A stretch of DNA of 64,000 bases, from assembly GCF_009193265.1 (NCBI RefSeq), contig NZ_VZZZ01000001.1:992001-1056000 (forward strand), in the 5' to 3' direction. The notes beneath the pieces are model-generated. The model worked only from the letters and a program-made list of their open reading frames with translations. It made no database searches and was not told where the DNA came from. The DNA is from Marinobacter changyiensis (GTDB lineage: Bacteria > Pseudomonadota > Gammaproteobacteria > Pseudomonadales > Oleiphilaceae). The translations under genes were made by a program, and so were the position numbers. Shown here piece by piece: positions 7,651 to 17,463 of this stretch (position 1 is the first letter of the stretch; each line of letters starts with the position of its first letter).

Positions 7651-9548
7651 CCCGGGGATCGCTCACCGGCTTTCGGAGGTGACCACAGTGGCACGTCCTC
7701 GCGGCTTGGAGGCTGCCAATCCTGCTGCATGACGTGCCCCAGGGTATCCTCCAGTTTCATGAACAATTCGCTGTAGCGGGGGCTGAAGCGGATGCCCTCC
7801 TCGATGTCTTTCCAGGCGTCGAACAGCTCGTCATCGTGGGCCTTCTCATTGTTGACGAAGGCCCAGGTCATCTGCCGCGATCGCAATGGATGCACCCCAA
7901 ACGCGGTCAGGGCATGGCCGCCCAGTTCGAGAGCGGAATGGTAGGTTTCGCTGACCACATCATCGGCACCGGCCTGGCGCAGCTCGTAGCCATGGCCACG
8001 GTCGAAGGCCCGTGCCAGTACCCAGACACCCGGATAGTGTTGCTTGACGTGATGCACCAGGGCTACGGCCCGGTCCCGGTCGTCAATGGCCACGACCAGC
8101 AGGCGCGCGTTGGCGATGCCCGCTGTTTCCAGCAACTCCATTCGGCTGGCATCGCCAAAGTAGCTCTTGATATTGATCCGGCGCAGGTTTTCGATCTGGT
8201 CCAGGGCCAGGTCCATGGCCACAATGGGAACCTTGCTGGCCCGCAACAACCGGCACACGATCTGCCCGAAACGCCCCACACCGGCCACGATGACCGGGGC
8301 CTGTTCCTCAATCACATCCGCCTCCCGCTGCTCGTTACGGGCATCACGGTATCGTGGCAGAACCAGCCGGTCGTAGGCGATGAACAATAACGGCGTAAGG
8401 AACATCGACAGCGCCACCACCAGGGCCAGTACCTGGGCGATATCGGTCGGGATAACCCGGTTCTGCATACTGTAGGTCAGCAGCACAAAGCCGAACTCTC
8501 CGGCCTGGGCCAGGCCCAGAGTAAACAGCCAGCCATCCCGACCACGGATCCCGAACAGTTGCGCCAGCAGGAGCAATACTGCCGCTTTGACCACAATCAC
8601 CGCCAGCCCCAGGGCCAGTACCGTACCCCACTGCGCCGCCAGCACCTCGAAATTTATACCCGCCCCTACGGTAATAAAAAACAGCCCCATCAGCAGACCT
8701 TTGAAAGGCTCGATATTGGCCTCCAGTTCATGGCGGAACTCGCTGTTGGCCAGCACCACCCCCGCCAGGAAAGCTCCCAGGGCGGGGGACAGGCTGACCA
8801 CACTCATCAATGCGGCAATTCCAATCACCAGCATCAGGGCGGTGGCCGTAAACACCTCGCGCATGCCGGACTGCACCACGTATCGGAACAGCGGTCGACT
8901 CAGATAATGACCACCAACGATCACCGCCGCTACTGCGCCGACCACCACCAGTGCATGAGCCCAGCCCGGCAGGTTCGCCACCAGGCTGAAACTGCTGTAA
9001 TTGTCGGCCTCGGCCGCGCTGGTCGCCGCCAGACCGGTTATCATTAACAGGGGGATGACGGCGAGCATGGGAATAACGGCGATATCCTGAAAGAGCAGTA
9101 CCGAAAAGGCGCCTCGACCGCCCTCTGTCTTGCGGAGTCCTTTTTCATTGAGGGTCTGCAGGACAATGGCGGTGGATGACAGGGAAAAAATCAAACCCAC
9201 CGCGACTGTGGTTTGCCAGGGCAACCCCAACCACCAGGCGATGGCCATACCGGCGCCAGCGGTCAGCACCACCTGCAGACCACCCAACCCTAGCAAACGG
9301 ACACGCATGGCCCAGAGGGCTTTCGGGTCCAGTTCCATGCCCACCAGGAACAACATCATGACCACGCCAAATTCGGCGAAATGCTGGATAACCTCGGTTT
9401 CCTGGCCCACCAGCCCGGTCACCGGCCCAATCACCACCCCGGCCACCAGATACCCCAGCACCGAGCCAAGTCCATAACGTTTGGCCAACGGTACCGCCAC
9501 TACCGCTGCGATCAGGTAGATGAACGCCTGGATGAAGTATTCCGTCAT
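7647..9548 (-). CDS. Kef-type monovalent cation:proton antiporter (CPA2)
   Basis: A 633-residue protein taking the start as MTEYFIQAFIYLIA; the longer frame adds 14 unlikely residues. The first ~385 residues form the 12-13-helix CPA2 exchanger (VLGYLVAGVVIGPVTGLVGQ, FSLSSTAIVLQTL, AGEFGFVLL). A TrkA-N/RCK domain then follows, with the Rossmann motif VAGVGRFGQI and RMELLETAGIANARLLVVA. This is the KefB/KefC layout: K+ or Na+ efflux against protons in the inner membrane. It is operonic with nhaR, suggesting a role in pH/sodium stress. Confidence 0.9.
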   Translation of the reverse strand: MTEYFIQAFIYLIAAVVAVPLAKRYGLGSVLGYLVAGVVIGPVTGLVGQETEVIQHFAEFGVVMMLFLVGMELDPKALWAMRVRLLGLGGLQVVLTAGAGMAIAWWLGLPWQTTVAVGLIFSLSSTAIVLQTLNEKGLRKTEGGRGAFSVLLFQDIAVIPMLAVIPLLMITGLAATSAAEADNYSSFSLVANLPGWAHALVVVGAVAAVIVGGHYLSRPLFRYVVQSGMREVFTATALMLVIGIAALMSVVSLSPALGAFLAGVVLANSEFRHELEANIEPFKGLLMGLFFITVGAGINFEVLAAQWGTVLALGLAVIVVKAAVLLLLAQLFGIRGRDGWLFTLGLAQAGEFGFVLLTYSMQNRVIPTDIAQVLALVVALSMFLTPLLFIAYDRLVLPRYRDARNEQREADVIEEQAPVIVAGVGRFGQIVCRLLRASKVPIVAMDLALDQIENLRRINIKSYFGDASRMELLETAGIANARLLVVAIDDRDRAVALVHHVKQHYPGVWVLARAFDRGHGYELRQAGADDVVSETYHSALELGGHALTAFGVHPLRSRQMTWAFVNNEKAHDDELFDAWKDIEEGIRFSPRYSELFMKLEDTLGHVMQQDWQPPSREDVPLWSPPKAGERSPG

Positions 9549-9662
9549 TGGTGCGGTTCCGTATCGGTTGGTTCGGTGGGGTGGCCCCATAAGCTTCGCT
9601 GTTCCGTCAGATTAGCGAAGGATCAGACTTTCGGAAACCGTTCTCTCCGGAATTCCTGATGG

Positions 9663-9732
9663 CTACCACTCCAATTGGGCACCGGTCTGGGACTCAATCA
9701 CTCGGGTTTCGAAAAAGTTCTTCTCCAAGCCC
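9663..9732 (-). pseudogene. nrdB: 3' end of a second nrdB gene (remnant)
   Basis: The minus strand reads EKNFFETRVIESQTGAQLEW then TAG. The intact nrdB at 48390 ends KNFFETRVIEYQTGAQLEW, so this is the last ~22 codons of a class I ribonucleotide reductase small subunit. The remainder of the gene and all of nrdA are gone. The sequence directly to the right is an nrd-type promoter. Confidence 0.85.
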
Positions 9733-9749
9733 GTGGTTATCGCTGCTTG

Positions 9750-9805
9750 AAGATTAAACACTGCATCTGGTATCTAACCAAGGATTCGACCACTGTATAG
9801 ATCTA
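9750..9805 (-). promoter_or_regulatory. relic of an nrd promoter with NrdR-like boxes
   Basis: AACACTGCATCTGGTATCTA and CCACTGTATAGATCT, separated by ACCAAGGATTCG, match in order and spacing the region upstream of the intact nrdA (52733-52775: ACATCTGGTATGTGACC-AAGGATG-ACACTATATACACG). NrdR binds pairs of such ACAC-T-ATAT-like boxes. The promoter was evidently joined to the nrdB 3' end by a deletion. Confidence 0.6.
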
Positions 9806-9878
9806 ACAATCGGGCAATAAGGAACTTTTGAGACGGTCCTTGCTCGAATTGGAGATCGCATTCTTCCGGAGACTTTCC

Positions 9879-10595
9879 ATGCAACCAAGTACGGCGGTTC
9901 TGGCGCTCGCCCTGTTGGTATCTGCCTCCGCTTCGGCAAACCCAAACCAGTCAATAGCCGCATTCTCGGCTATCGAGTCTCTTGAGGAAGGCTGGGAGCC
10001 ACTGGAATTCCCCAACATTGATCGCCACAGCCGCTACGAGCTGGTTCAGGATCAAGGCATTCAGGTGGTTGAGGCCCACACCTCCAACAGCGCCTCTGGC
10101 CTGATTGCCCGGGTACGGCTGGACCCGCAACAGCGGCCCATTCTGGAGTGGCGCTGGAAGGTCAGCGGGATCTATCAGAAGGGCGATGCCCGCAACAAAG
10201 CCGGCGATGACTACCCGGCAAGAATTTATGTGGCGTTTGAGTTTGAGCCCGACAAGGCGGGCTTTTTTGAGCGGGCCAAACGCAAGGCAGTTGAAGCCCT
10301 GGCGGGGGAGAAATTACCCGGCAATGCGCTGAATTACATCTGGGCCAACAAACTGCCGGTGGACGCGTTGGTGCCCAACCCGTACACCGAGGCCACTCAG
10401 ATGATCGCGGTGAATTCCGGCGCGGCTCAGGCCGGCGAGTGGGTGACTGTCTCAAGGGATATTGTGGCAGATTACGAGAAAGCCTTTGGCGAGGCACCAC
10501 CGACCATTGTCGGCATCGGCATCATGTCGGATTCGGATAACACCGGCGAATCGGCCACCGCCTGGTATGGGGATGTATCGCTGTCCGGTCGCTAA
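9879..10595 (+). CDS. exported DUF3047 family protein
   Basis: A 238-residue protein. The start is MQPSTAVLALALLVSASASA after CGGAGA; the 17-codon longer frame lacks a site. It has a signal peptide cleaved near ASA-NPN. The rest matches DUF3047 (ILEWRWKVSGIYQKGDARNK, GDDYPARIYVAFEFEPD, PNPYTEATQMIAVNSG, DSDNTGESATAWYGDV), a periplasmic beta-sandwich of unknown function. It is transcribed divergently from the nrd scar and followed by a hydrolase gene. A short fragment of a paralogue lies at about 60.15 kb. Confidence 0.85.
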   Translation: MQPSTAVLALALLVSASASANPNQSIAAFSAIESLEEGWEPLEFPNIDRHSRYELVQDQGIQVVEAHTSNSASGLIARVRLDPQQRPILEWRWKVSGIYQKGDARNKAGDDYPARIYVAFEFEPDKAGFFERAKRKAVEALAGEKLPGNALNYIWANKLPVDALVPNPYTEATQMIAVNSGAAQAGEWVTVSRDIVADYEKAFGEAPPTIVGIGIMSDSDNTGESATAWYGDVSLSGR

Positions 10596-10660
10596 TCCAG
10601 AGGCAACCCCCGGGCTGGTTGAGGTACACTGAAGAGGTTATCCCACCGACCTGGACCACA

Positions 10661-11569
10661 ATGACTCAACACACCCGTTCCGCCAACTGGCAAGACCACG
10701 CCTCCGCTATTCTGAGTGGCTTTCTGGGCGACTGGCTTGAACACCGGGCCAGTCCCCTGGCGGTGGACCTGCAATTTTTTCATCGTGGCCTGCCGCTATG
10801 CCTCAACCAACCGGAAGCCGACCAGCCAGAACGGACGCTGGTGTTGATGATTCATGGGCTCACAGAGCTGGAATCCATCTGGGATTACCCCGATCAGCCC
10901 GGAGTAAATTACGGTACTCTGCTGGCCCAGTTGCTGGGGGCTACACCCCTGTGTTTACGATACAACTCGGGCCGGGCCATCTATCGTAACGGTGAGGCGT
11001 TATCCGAGGCCTTGGATACGCTGACCCGCCACTGGCCTGTGCCGGTGGAACGGCTGATTCTGGTTGGGCACAGTATGGGCGGATTGATCATTCGCAGTGC
11101 CTGTCACGCTGCTACGCAGGCCGGCCATAGCTGGACCGCACTGGTCGACAGCTGCGTTTATCTGGGCTCCCCTCATGAGGGCTCCTGGCTTGCCCAGGCT
11201 GCCCACTCGGCGGCTGGGGTAATGAACCGTCAGTCCCGGGATTATCTGAAAGCAGTCGGGGATGTGCTGGACCTTCGCAGCGAGGGCATCCGCAATCTGA
11301 GCCGGGGCGAGGTGCTGGCAGAGCAACGAGGCATGCCGCCATTGCTCCCCGGCGCCCGGCATTTTGCCATTTCCGGTCTGTTAGTCAATAATCCCGAACA
11401 TCCTGTGAACACGCTGTTCGGAGATGCTTTGGTACTGGATGCCAGTGCCAGGGGCACTCATCAGCCGGGCTGGCAGCTTACGGCCACGGCGTGTATTCCG
11501 GGCATTAACCATATTCGCCTGACCCACCACGACAAGGTGTATCAGCAACTGAAGGAGTGGCTACGATGA
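10661..11569 (+). CDS. alpha/beta hydrolase (lipase/PGAP1-like)
   Basis: A 302-residue cytoplasmic protein starting MTQHTRSANWQDHASA. It has the oxyanion strand LVLMIHGLTELESIWDY, the nucleophile elbow LILVGHSMGGLIIRS (Ser of GHSMGG), the conserved CVYLGSPHEGSWLAQAA typical of lipase/PGAP1-like hydrolases, and a C-terminal INHIRLTHH with the likely catalytic His. The substrate is probably an ester or lipid. TGA overlaps the ATG of the next gene, so they are co-translated. Confidence 0.8.
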   Translation: MTQHTRSANWQDHASAILSGFLGDWLEHRASPLAVDLQFFHRGLPLCLNQPEADQPERTLVLMIHGLTELESIWDYPDQPGVNYGTLLAQLLGATPLCLRYNSGRAIYRNGEALSEALDTLTRHWPVPVERLILVGHSMGGLIIRSACHAATQAGHSWTALVDSCVYLGSPHEGSWLAQAAHSAAGVMNRQSRDYLKAVGDVLDLRSEGIRNLSRGEVLAEQRGMPPLLPGARHFAISGLLVNNPEHPVNTLFGDALVLDASARGTHQPGWQLTATACIPGINHIRLTHHDKVYQQLKEWLR

Positions 11570-11871
11570 ACCGCACAAGTGAGCAATCGATCCAATGGTG
11601 GCTGGGCGTTGTCGACATTTCGGCGACAGCCGTGGCCGCGGGCTCGTTACGGCTGGAGCAGGTGCATCACGCCATTGCCGACGAGAGCTTTAACGTATTG
11701 GCCAGAATACCGGTCATCCGCCCGGTCAGTGAGTCGGTACGGGTGGTTCATCACGCTATCTCAGGCCTGAGTTACCGCACCGTGGCAGGCATCGCGGACA
11801 CGGTGCATAAGCTCAGCGGCCTGCAGAGCAAAACGCTGGCACGGATCAGCGCAGAATCACCAAAGGCTTGA
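11566..11871 (+). CDS. hypothetical protein coupled to the hydrolase
   Basis: A 101-residue protein starting MNRTSEQSIQWWLGVVDISA after AAGGAG, sharing ATGA with the hydrolase stop. It is helical, without a clear membrane segment, and carries two similar units around LEQVHHAIADESFNVL and VRVVHHAISGLSYRTV, an internal duplication. The family is not recognised. The overlap suggests it works with the hydrolase. Its 3' end overlaps the convergent usp gene by 26 bp. Confidence 0.65.
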   Translation: MNRTSEQSIQWWLGVVDISATAVAAGSLRLEQVHHAIADESFNVLARIPVIRPVSESVRVVHHAISGLSYRTVAGIADTVHKLSGLQSKTLARISAESPKA

Positions 11872-12697
11872 GGGCGGTTTTCAGCATATTGGTGGTGGTG
11901 CTGCCCACCAGGAACTGGCGTATGCGGGAGTGCCCGTAGGCGCCCATTACCAGCAGATCAATGTCGTGCTCTTCCTGATAGGCGTGCAGCGTCTGCTCCA
12001 CGTCGCCGGCACGGATCGCCAGGTGAACTTCACAACCACTGGCCGTCAGCGTTTTCTCCGCCTGCTTGAGCTGGTCCCACTTATCGGCAGTGTCCGGGCC
12101 GATCATCACCAGATGCAGTGGAAAATTCCGGAACACCGGGCTGTTGGCCAGCAACTGCACACCTTTAAAGGCGGTGCTGCTGCCGTCAAAAGCCAGCATG
12201 GCACTGCGGGGCTCGGAATACTGGTCAGGCACCAACATAATCGCACGGCGTAGACTACGGATGACGGTTTCCAGCTGGCTGCCAATGTGCGCGTCCCGGT
12301 CAGAGCTGCTCTCGCCGTGAAGCCCCATCACCAGCAGCTGGATATCCGCTTCAATGGCCATCAGCGATTCCGCCAGGTCACCATGGCGCTGGCGTTGGCG
12401 TACATCGGTAACACCGCGCTCACGCACCCGGGTCTCGGCGTTCTGGAGTAGGTGATGGCCGTGCTCGAGAGCCAGTTTGCTGCGCTTCTCGTCCAGCTCG
12501 GCCAGCTCTTCCATCAAATGCTCGCGACTGCCCAGACCAATGTTACCGGTCAGGTCCTGCTCGCTCGGGAACCGGCTGTCATCCAGTACGTGGAAGAGCA
12601 CCAACGGCGCTTCCATTCGCTGACTGGCCCAGGCCGCATAATCACAAACCGCAGGTGACGAAAGCGAACCGTCAATACATGCTACAACGTGTGACAT
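11846..12697 (-). CDS. tandem-domain universal stress protein
   Basis: A 283-residue protein starting [20 protein letters not shown] after GAAGAGGTGAG; the 29-residue longer frame has no site. Two Usp domains: residues 1-145 ([21 protein letters not shown]) and 150-283 ([30 protein letters not shown]), the second with the G-2x-G-9x-GS ATP-binding pattern ending STTTNMLK. It lies ~90 bp after sulP; the SulP-Usp pairing recurs in marine bacteria, where it is thought to link anion uptake to stress or energy state. Confidence 0.85.
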   Translation of the reverse strand: MSHVVACIDGSLSSPAVCDYAAWASQRMEAPLVLFHVLDDSRFPSEQDLTGNIGLGSREHLMEELAELDEKRSKLALEHGHHLLQNAETRVRERGVTDVRQRQRHGDLAESLMAIEADIQLLVMGLHGESSSDRDAHIGSQLETVIRSLRRAIMLVPDQYSEPRSAMLAFDGSSTAFKGVQLLANSPVFRNFPLHLVMIGPDTADKWDQLKQAEKTLTASGCEVHLAIRAGDVEQTLHAYQEEHDIDLLVMGAYGHSRIRQFLVGSTTTNMLKTALKPLVILR

Positions 12698-12786
12698 TCT
12701 CACCTCTTCCGCTGCGTTGTTTTGTTTATTGTCTTCGCTGCCAGGTGGCTGTGGCTGACTTTGCTCAGAGTTATGCACTGTCATGA

Positions 12787-14277
12787 TCAGTGGCCCCCCA
12801 ACAGATCATCAACGGCACCGGGCTTATCGTGCACGGCAAAGCGGTCAACAATGGTGGCGCTGGCCTCGTTGAGGCCGATAACCTCAACCTCCGCGCCTTC
12901 CCGCCGGAACTTGATCACAACCTTGTCCAGGGCGCCAACGGCGGAAATATCCCAGAAATGAGCCCGGCTGAGATCGATAACCACTTTGTCCACGGCCTCC
13001 TTGAAGTCAAAGGACGCGGTGAATTTTTCACAGGAACTGAAAAACACCTGCCCGACCACGGTGTAGGTCCGGGTATCGGTGGCTTCGTCCAGCTCAGACC
13101 GCACCAGCATAAAGTGCCCGATTTTGTTGGCAAAGAACAGCGACGCCAGCAATACACCGGCAAATACCCCGTATGCCAGGTTGTGGGTTGCCACTACAAC
13201 CACCACGGTTACCACCATCACGATGTTGGTAGAGAGCGGGTGCTTCTTGAGGTTGGTGATGGAACTCCAACTGAAGGTACCGATAGAAACCATGATCATG
13301 ACCGCCACCAGCGCGGCCATGGGAATCTGTACCAGCCACTGATCAAGCACCAGTACCATCAACAGCAGAAAAACACCGGCGGTCATGGTCGACAACCGGG
13401 TACGGCCGCCGGATTTGATGTTGATGATGGACTGGCCGATCATCGCGCAACCTGCCATGCCGCCCAGCAGGCCTGAACCGATGTTGGCAATACCCTGGCC
13501 GCGGCATTCCTTGTTACGGTCGCTGGTGGTGTCGGTGAGGTCGTCCACAATCGTGGCGGTCATCATGGATTCAAGCAAACCCACAATGGTTAGCCCTGCA
13601 GCATAAGGCAGAATGATCATCAGGGTCTCGAGATTCAGCGGTACATCCGGCCACAGGAAAATGGGCAGGGTGTCCGGCAACTGACCCATATCACCGACTG
13701 TGCGGATGCCCATATCCGTGAACATGGCGACCAGCGTCAGCGCGACGATACAGATGAGCGGCGAGGGCAGCAGGCGGCCGATCACCGGTAACAGCGGGAA
13801 CAGGTAAATGATGCCAAGGCCAGCAGCGGTCATGGCGTATACATGCCAGGTCACGCCGGTGAGCTCCGGTAACTGTGCCATGAATATCAGAATCGCCAGA
13901 GCATTGACGAAGCCGGTGACTACAGACCGGGACACAAACCGCATCAGGCTGCCCAGTTTGAGATAGCCCGCAATGATCTGCAGAAAACCGGTCAGCAGCG
14001 TTGCCGCCAGCAGGTATTCAAGCCCGTGTTCTCTGACCAGGGTGACCATCAGCAGTGCCATAGCGCCGGTCGCAGCGGAGATCATGCCCGGGCGTCCGCC
14101 GACAATAGAGATGACCACAGCAATACAGAATGAGGCATACAGGCCGACCTTCGGATCGACTCCGGCGATGATCGAAAACGCGATAGCCTCGGGAATAAGT
14201 GCCAGGGCAACAACGATACCGGCCAGGAGGTCTCCCCGGATATTGGATAGCCAGTTTTTCTTCAACGAATTAATCAT
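12787..14277 (-). CDS. SulP-family anion transporter with STAS domain
   Basis: A 496-residue protein. About 11-12 membrane helices begin [24 protein letters not shown] ([20 protein letters not shown]), with the SulP signature region [20 protein letters not shown] and [15 protein letters not shown]-terminal cytoplasmic STAS domain (about 385-490) contains [19 protein letters not shown]. SulP proteins carry sulfate or bicarbonate with Na+ or H+; the [17 protein letters not shown] region resembles BicA-type carriers. The substrate cannot be settled from sequence. Usp is downstream. Confidence 0.88.
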   Translation of the reverse strand: MINSLKKNWLSNIRGDLLAGIVVALALIPEAIAFSIIAGVDPKVGLYASFCIAVVISIVGGRPGMISAATGAMALLMVTLVREHGLEYLLAATLLTGFLQIIAGYLKLGSLMRFVSRSVVTGFVNALAILIFMAQLPELTGVTWHVYAMTAAGLGIIYLFPLLPVIGRLLPSPLICIVALTLVAMFTDMGIRTVGDMGQLPDTLPIFLWPDVPLNLETLMIILPYAAGLTIVGLLESMMTATIVDDLTDTTSDRNKECRGQGIANIGSGLLGGMAGCAMIGQSIINIKSGGRTRLSTMTAGVFLLLMVLVLDQWLVQIPMAALVAVMIMVSIGTFSWSSITNLKKHPLSTNIVMVVTVVVVVATHNLAYGVFAGVLLASLFFANKIGHFMLVRSELDEATDTRTYTVVGQVFFSSCEKFTASFDFKEAVDKVVIDLSRAHFWDISAVGALDKVVIKFRREGAEVEVIGLNEASATIVDRFAVHDKPGAVDDLLGGH

Positions 14278-14368
14278 TCAGGGGTCCAGTCTATGGTTAC
14301 AGATGAAAACAAGGTGACAGCTCACCCGCCGTTGAGACCGCAAACTCCACGCCGGGCAATTCAAAATG

Positions 14369-15874
14369 TCAGATCAGATTGATGACGGCGGTAAGGCCCA
14401 CAGCGCCCATAACCACCGTGTATGGAAACGCCATGACGACCATGCGTCCGTACGACAGCCGAACCAGCGGCGCAATCGCCGAGGTCAGCAGAAACAGGAA
14501 CGCGGCTTGCCCGTTCGGGGTGGCAACGCTGGGCAGATTGGTCCCGGTGTTGATGGCTACCGCCAGGCGCTCGAAATGCTCAGGCGAGATTGCACCGGCG
14601 TCCAATGCCTGCTTGATCTCACTGATATAGACGGTGGCGACAAACACGTTGTCACTGATCATCGACAGCACGCCGTTGGCTAGGAAAAACATCCCGGGCT
14701 GACGGCTTTCCGGCTGGCGCAGGACATAATCGATGATCGGGGTAAACAGGTGTTGTTCATGGATTACGGCCACAATCGCAAAGAACACCACCAGCAAAGA
14801 GGTGAACGGCAGCGCTTCCTGGAAGGCTTTGCCGATCTGGTGCTCATCGGTCACCCCGGTGAAAGCGGTGATCAGGATGATGACCAGCAGGCCGATCAAC
14901 CCGACCTCCGCAATATGAAACGCCAACCCGATAACCAATATCACCGCGGCAAATCCCTGCACCCACAACGCTGCCGTGTCAGATTTGGTGCGCCGGTCAC
15001 GCTCATTGCGGGCGAACTCTTCCAGTACCTGGCGCACCGGCTTGGGCAGGCGGGTGCCGTAACCGAACCAACGCAGCTTCTCCAGCAACCAGCAGGTGGT
15101 CAGCCCCGCCACCAGCACCGGCAGACTGACCGGTGCCATGGTGGTGAAGAATTCCGCGAAATCCCAGCCCACGACCTTGGCAATCAGCAGGTTCTGGGGC
15201 TCGCCCACCATGGTTGCCACGCCACCCAGTGCCGTCCCGATGGCTCCGTGCATCAGCAAACTGCGCAGAAACGACTGAAAGGCCACCAGGTCTTCCCGGT
15301 GCAGCTCAATGACATCGTCATCACTGCCCGCGTTGTGATCTTTGTGGTGATAGCCCTTACCGGACGCGACCTTGTGATACACCGAATAAAACCCCACCGC
15401 GACGCTGATAATCACTGCGGTTACGGTCAAGGCATCGAGGAAGGCCGATAACACCGCAGCGGTCAGGCAGAACAGCAGCGACAGGGCAGATTTCGAGCGG
15501 ACGCCTACCAATATCTGGGTGAAAGTCACCAGCAGCAACTCTTTCATGAAGTAGATGCCCGCCACCATGAACATCAATAGCATGATCACCGGAAAGTTGT
15601 TGAGTACCTCAAGATAGACCGCATCCGCTGTGGTCATGCCAATGAGCAGGGCCTCCACCGCCAGCAGCCCACCGGGCAACAGGGGATAGCATTTGAAGGC
15701 CATCGCCAGCGTGAAGATGAACTCCGCAATCAACAACCAGCCAGCAGCGCCTGGCCCTAGCGTGTAGAGCACAATAGGGTTAATGGCCAAAAACAGAACA
15801 ATAATCTGTTTGTACCAGACAGGAGCATTACCAAGAAAGTTATGGGTGAATCCGGACATTACCGTGTTGGGCAT
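14369..15874 (-). CDS. nhaB: NhaB Na+/H+ antiporter
   Basis: A 501-residue, ~12-helix inner membrane protein with strong NhaB features throughout: [57 protein letters not shown] and [21 protein letters not shown]. coli NhaB is 513 residues. It exchanges external protons for cytoplasmic Na+ and is central to salt and alkaline tolerance. Monocistronic; the first start ([16 protein letters not shown]) has an in-frame alternative five codons in. Confidence 0.95.
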   Translation of the reverse strand: MPNTVMSGFTHNFLGNAPVWYKQIIVLFLAINPIVLYTLGPGAAGWLLIAEFIFTLAMAFKCYPLLPGGLLAVEALLIGMTTADAVYLEVLNNFPVIMLLMFMVAGIYFMKELLLVTFTQILVGVRSKSALSLLFCLTAAVLSAFLDALTVTAVIISVAVGFYSVYHKVASGKGYHHKDHNAGSDDDVIELHREDLVAFQSFLRSLLMHGAIGTALGGVATMVGEPQNLLIAKVVGWDFAEFFTTMAPVSLPVLVAGLTTCWLLEKLRWFGYGTRLPKPVRQVLEEFARNERDRRTKSDTAALWVQGFAAVILVIGLAFHIAEVGLIGLLVIILITAFTGVTDEHQIGKAFQEALPFTSLLVVFFAIVAVIHEQHLFTPIIDYVLRQPESRQPGMFFLANGVLSMISDNVFVATVYISEIKQALDAGAISPEHFERLAVAINTGTNLPSVATPNGQAAFLFLLTSAIAPLVRLSYGRMVVMAFPYTVVMGAVGLTAVINLI

Positions 15875-16221
15875 TACGACATCTTCTGCGTGAACGGGTG
15901 TGGCTCGAAATGTGGCGAGGTGGCCGCTTCATCCCTGAGCTCTGACGGTGGAAAATGGCATCCGGCTGGTGGGCAATCCAAACTGATCGCTTACCGGTGC
16001 CTGAATAACCGAACGCTAGGGTGGTGTGATCTGAAAAACGCTTTCCCGGAAGGCCATAGTATAAAGCGTCTTCTGGGCGACCGTGATTTTAAGGGCGGGG
16101 AGCCTACCAGAATTCCCTATTAATAGTAAGCGTATCAATTCCTTTGATCGGGGCTATGGCTATATCCTGGCGGGTCCAGCCTGCCCATATTCATGCAATC
16201 ACCTCAGTCTTGCCCTGGCGT
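15875..16221. other. intergenic region upstream of nhaB
   Basis: About 350 bp between the nhaB start and the end of the convergent-side dehydrogenase gene. No convincing coding frame, tRNA or strong hairpin was seen; it presumably holds the nhaB promoter. Confidence 0.5.
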
Positions 16222-17463
16222 CTAACACCAGCCGCGCAGCTGCATCGCCTCTTCAATCCGTTTGAGTGCATTGATCCACGCACCCAGCCGCACTGATTTT
16301 AACCGGTATTCAGCTGCAGTATTCACCGCTTCCCGATAGCCGCGTGCCAGCCGCTCCTGTCGCAGGCGATTAATCGTTTCGATATCCCAGTAATTATCCG
16401 AGAGCCCCTGACTGCGTTCCATTTGGCATACATGCACACTACCGGCATTAGCCAGCACATCCGGCACGATGGTCACCCCTCTTGCCAGCAGCATCGCATC
16501 GGCTGCCACCGTGACCGGAGCATTGGCAGCCTCCACCACCATCCGGGCGGTAATCCTGTCCGCATTCTCCGCGCCAATCACGCCCTGAACAGACGCGGGC
16601 ACCAGCACGTCGCAGTCACACTCCAGCATCTCTTCACCGGTCAATGGCTTGCTGCCGGCAAAGTCCGCAACTTTTCCCGTGGCCCGTTTGTGCGCCAACA
16701 GGCCAGGAATATCGAGGCCATCGTTTGCATAGACGCCACCACGGCTATCACTCACCGCCACAACATCACAACCGGCTTCGTAAAACATGCTCGCCGCCAC
16801 CGACCCGACCTGGCCAAAACCCTGGATAGCGACACGGGCAGTGTCAATTTCAAAGCCGGCCTGCTCCGAGGCCTCCCTGAACACGTCAAAAACCCCACTC
16901 CCGGTCGCTTCATAGCCGCCCAGCGACCCTCCAAGGATTGCCGGTTTGTCATTGACCGCGGCCGGCTCATGGTAACCCGTGACCGACTCATATTCGTCCA
17001 GCATCCAGCTCATGGTCTGCAGGTCCGTGCCGATATCCGCACCAGGCACATCGTATGCCTGGCCGCGGGGGCGCAGGTAGCGAATATAGGCACGACAAAG
17101 CGACTCGAACTCCCGGCGGCTCAGTTCACGCGGGTTGGCCGCGATGCCCCCCTTGCCGCCACCTGCGGGAATTCGGCCTGCCGCGTGTTTGATGGTCATG
17201 ATCAGTGCCAGTGATGTAACCTCACCAAGGTCAAGATCGGCTGAAATGCGCGTCCCATCACGGCTCGGCCCGAGGGCATCGTTATAACGGACACGGTGGG
17301 CGTCGAACACACGAAAACTGCCATCATCCATTTTCAATGGAATACGAAAGGTCACCACGCGCCCGGGCGCAGCAAGAAATTCCATCACATTGGGGTCAAT
17401 CTTACCGAGACGGCCGGCCTCACGAAGAATCTGTCCACTTTCATCCAGAAAGTCGTATTCCAT
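16222..17463 (-). CDS. Glu/Leu/Phe/Val dehydrogenase family protein
   Basis: A 413-residue member of the amino-acid dehydrogenase family: an N-terminal dimerisation/catalytic domain and a C-terminal Rossmann domain (VAIQGFGQVGSVAASMFYEA; then VVEAANAPVTVAAD and VPDVLANAGSVHVCQMERSQ). The catalytic lysine motif is GGGKGGIAANPRELS. The first substrate-contact lysine motif, normally GPAKGGIR, reads GPSRDGTR, so that lysine is replaced; the later MTIKHA lysine is kept. It therefore may not act on glutamate, or may have altered activity. Monocistronic with a long upstream gap. Confidence 0.85.
   Translation of the reverse strand: MEYDFLDESGQILREAGRLGKIDPNVMEFLAAPGRVVTFRIPLKMDDGSFRVFDAHRVRYNDALGPSRDGTRISADLDLGEVTSLALIMTIKHAAGRIPAGGGKGGIAANPRELSRREFESLCRAYIRYLRPRGQAYDVPGADIGTDLQTMSWMLDEYESVTGYHEPAAVNDKPAILGGSLGGYEATGSGVFDVFREASEQAGFEIDTARVAIQGFGQVGSVAASMFYEAGCDVVAVSDSRGGVYANDGLDIPGLLAHKRATGKVADFAGSKPLTGEEMLECDCDVLVPASVQGVIGAENADRITARMVVEAANAPVTVAADAMLLARGVTIVPDVLANAGSVHVCQMERSQGLSDNYWDIETINRLRQERLARGYREAVNTAAEYRLKSVRLGAWINALKRIEEAMQLRGWC

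Noticed and set aside
12790-13476. 228-codon plus-strand frame
   Set aside because: Antisense to the SulP gene; His/Gly-rich shadow composition.
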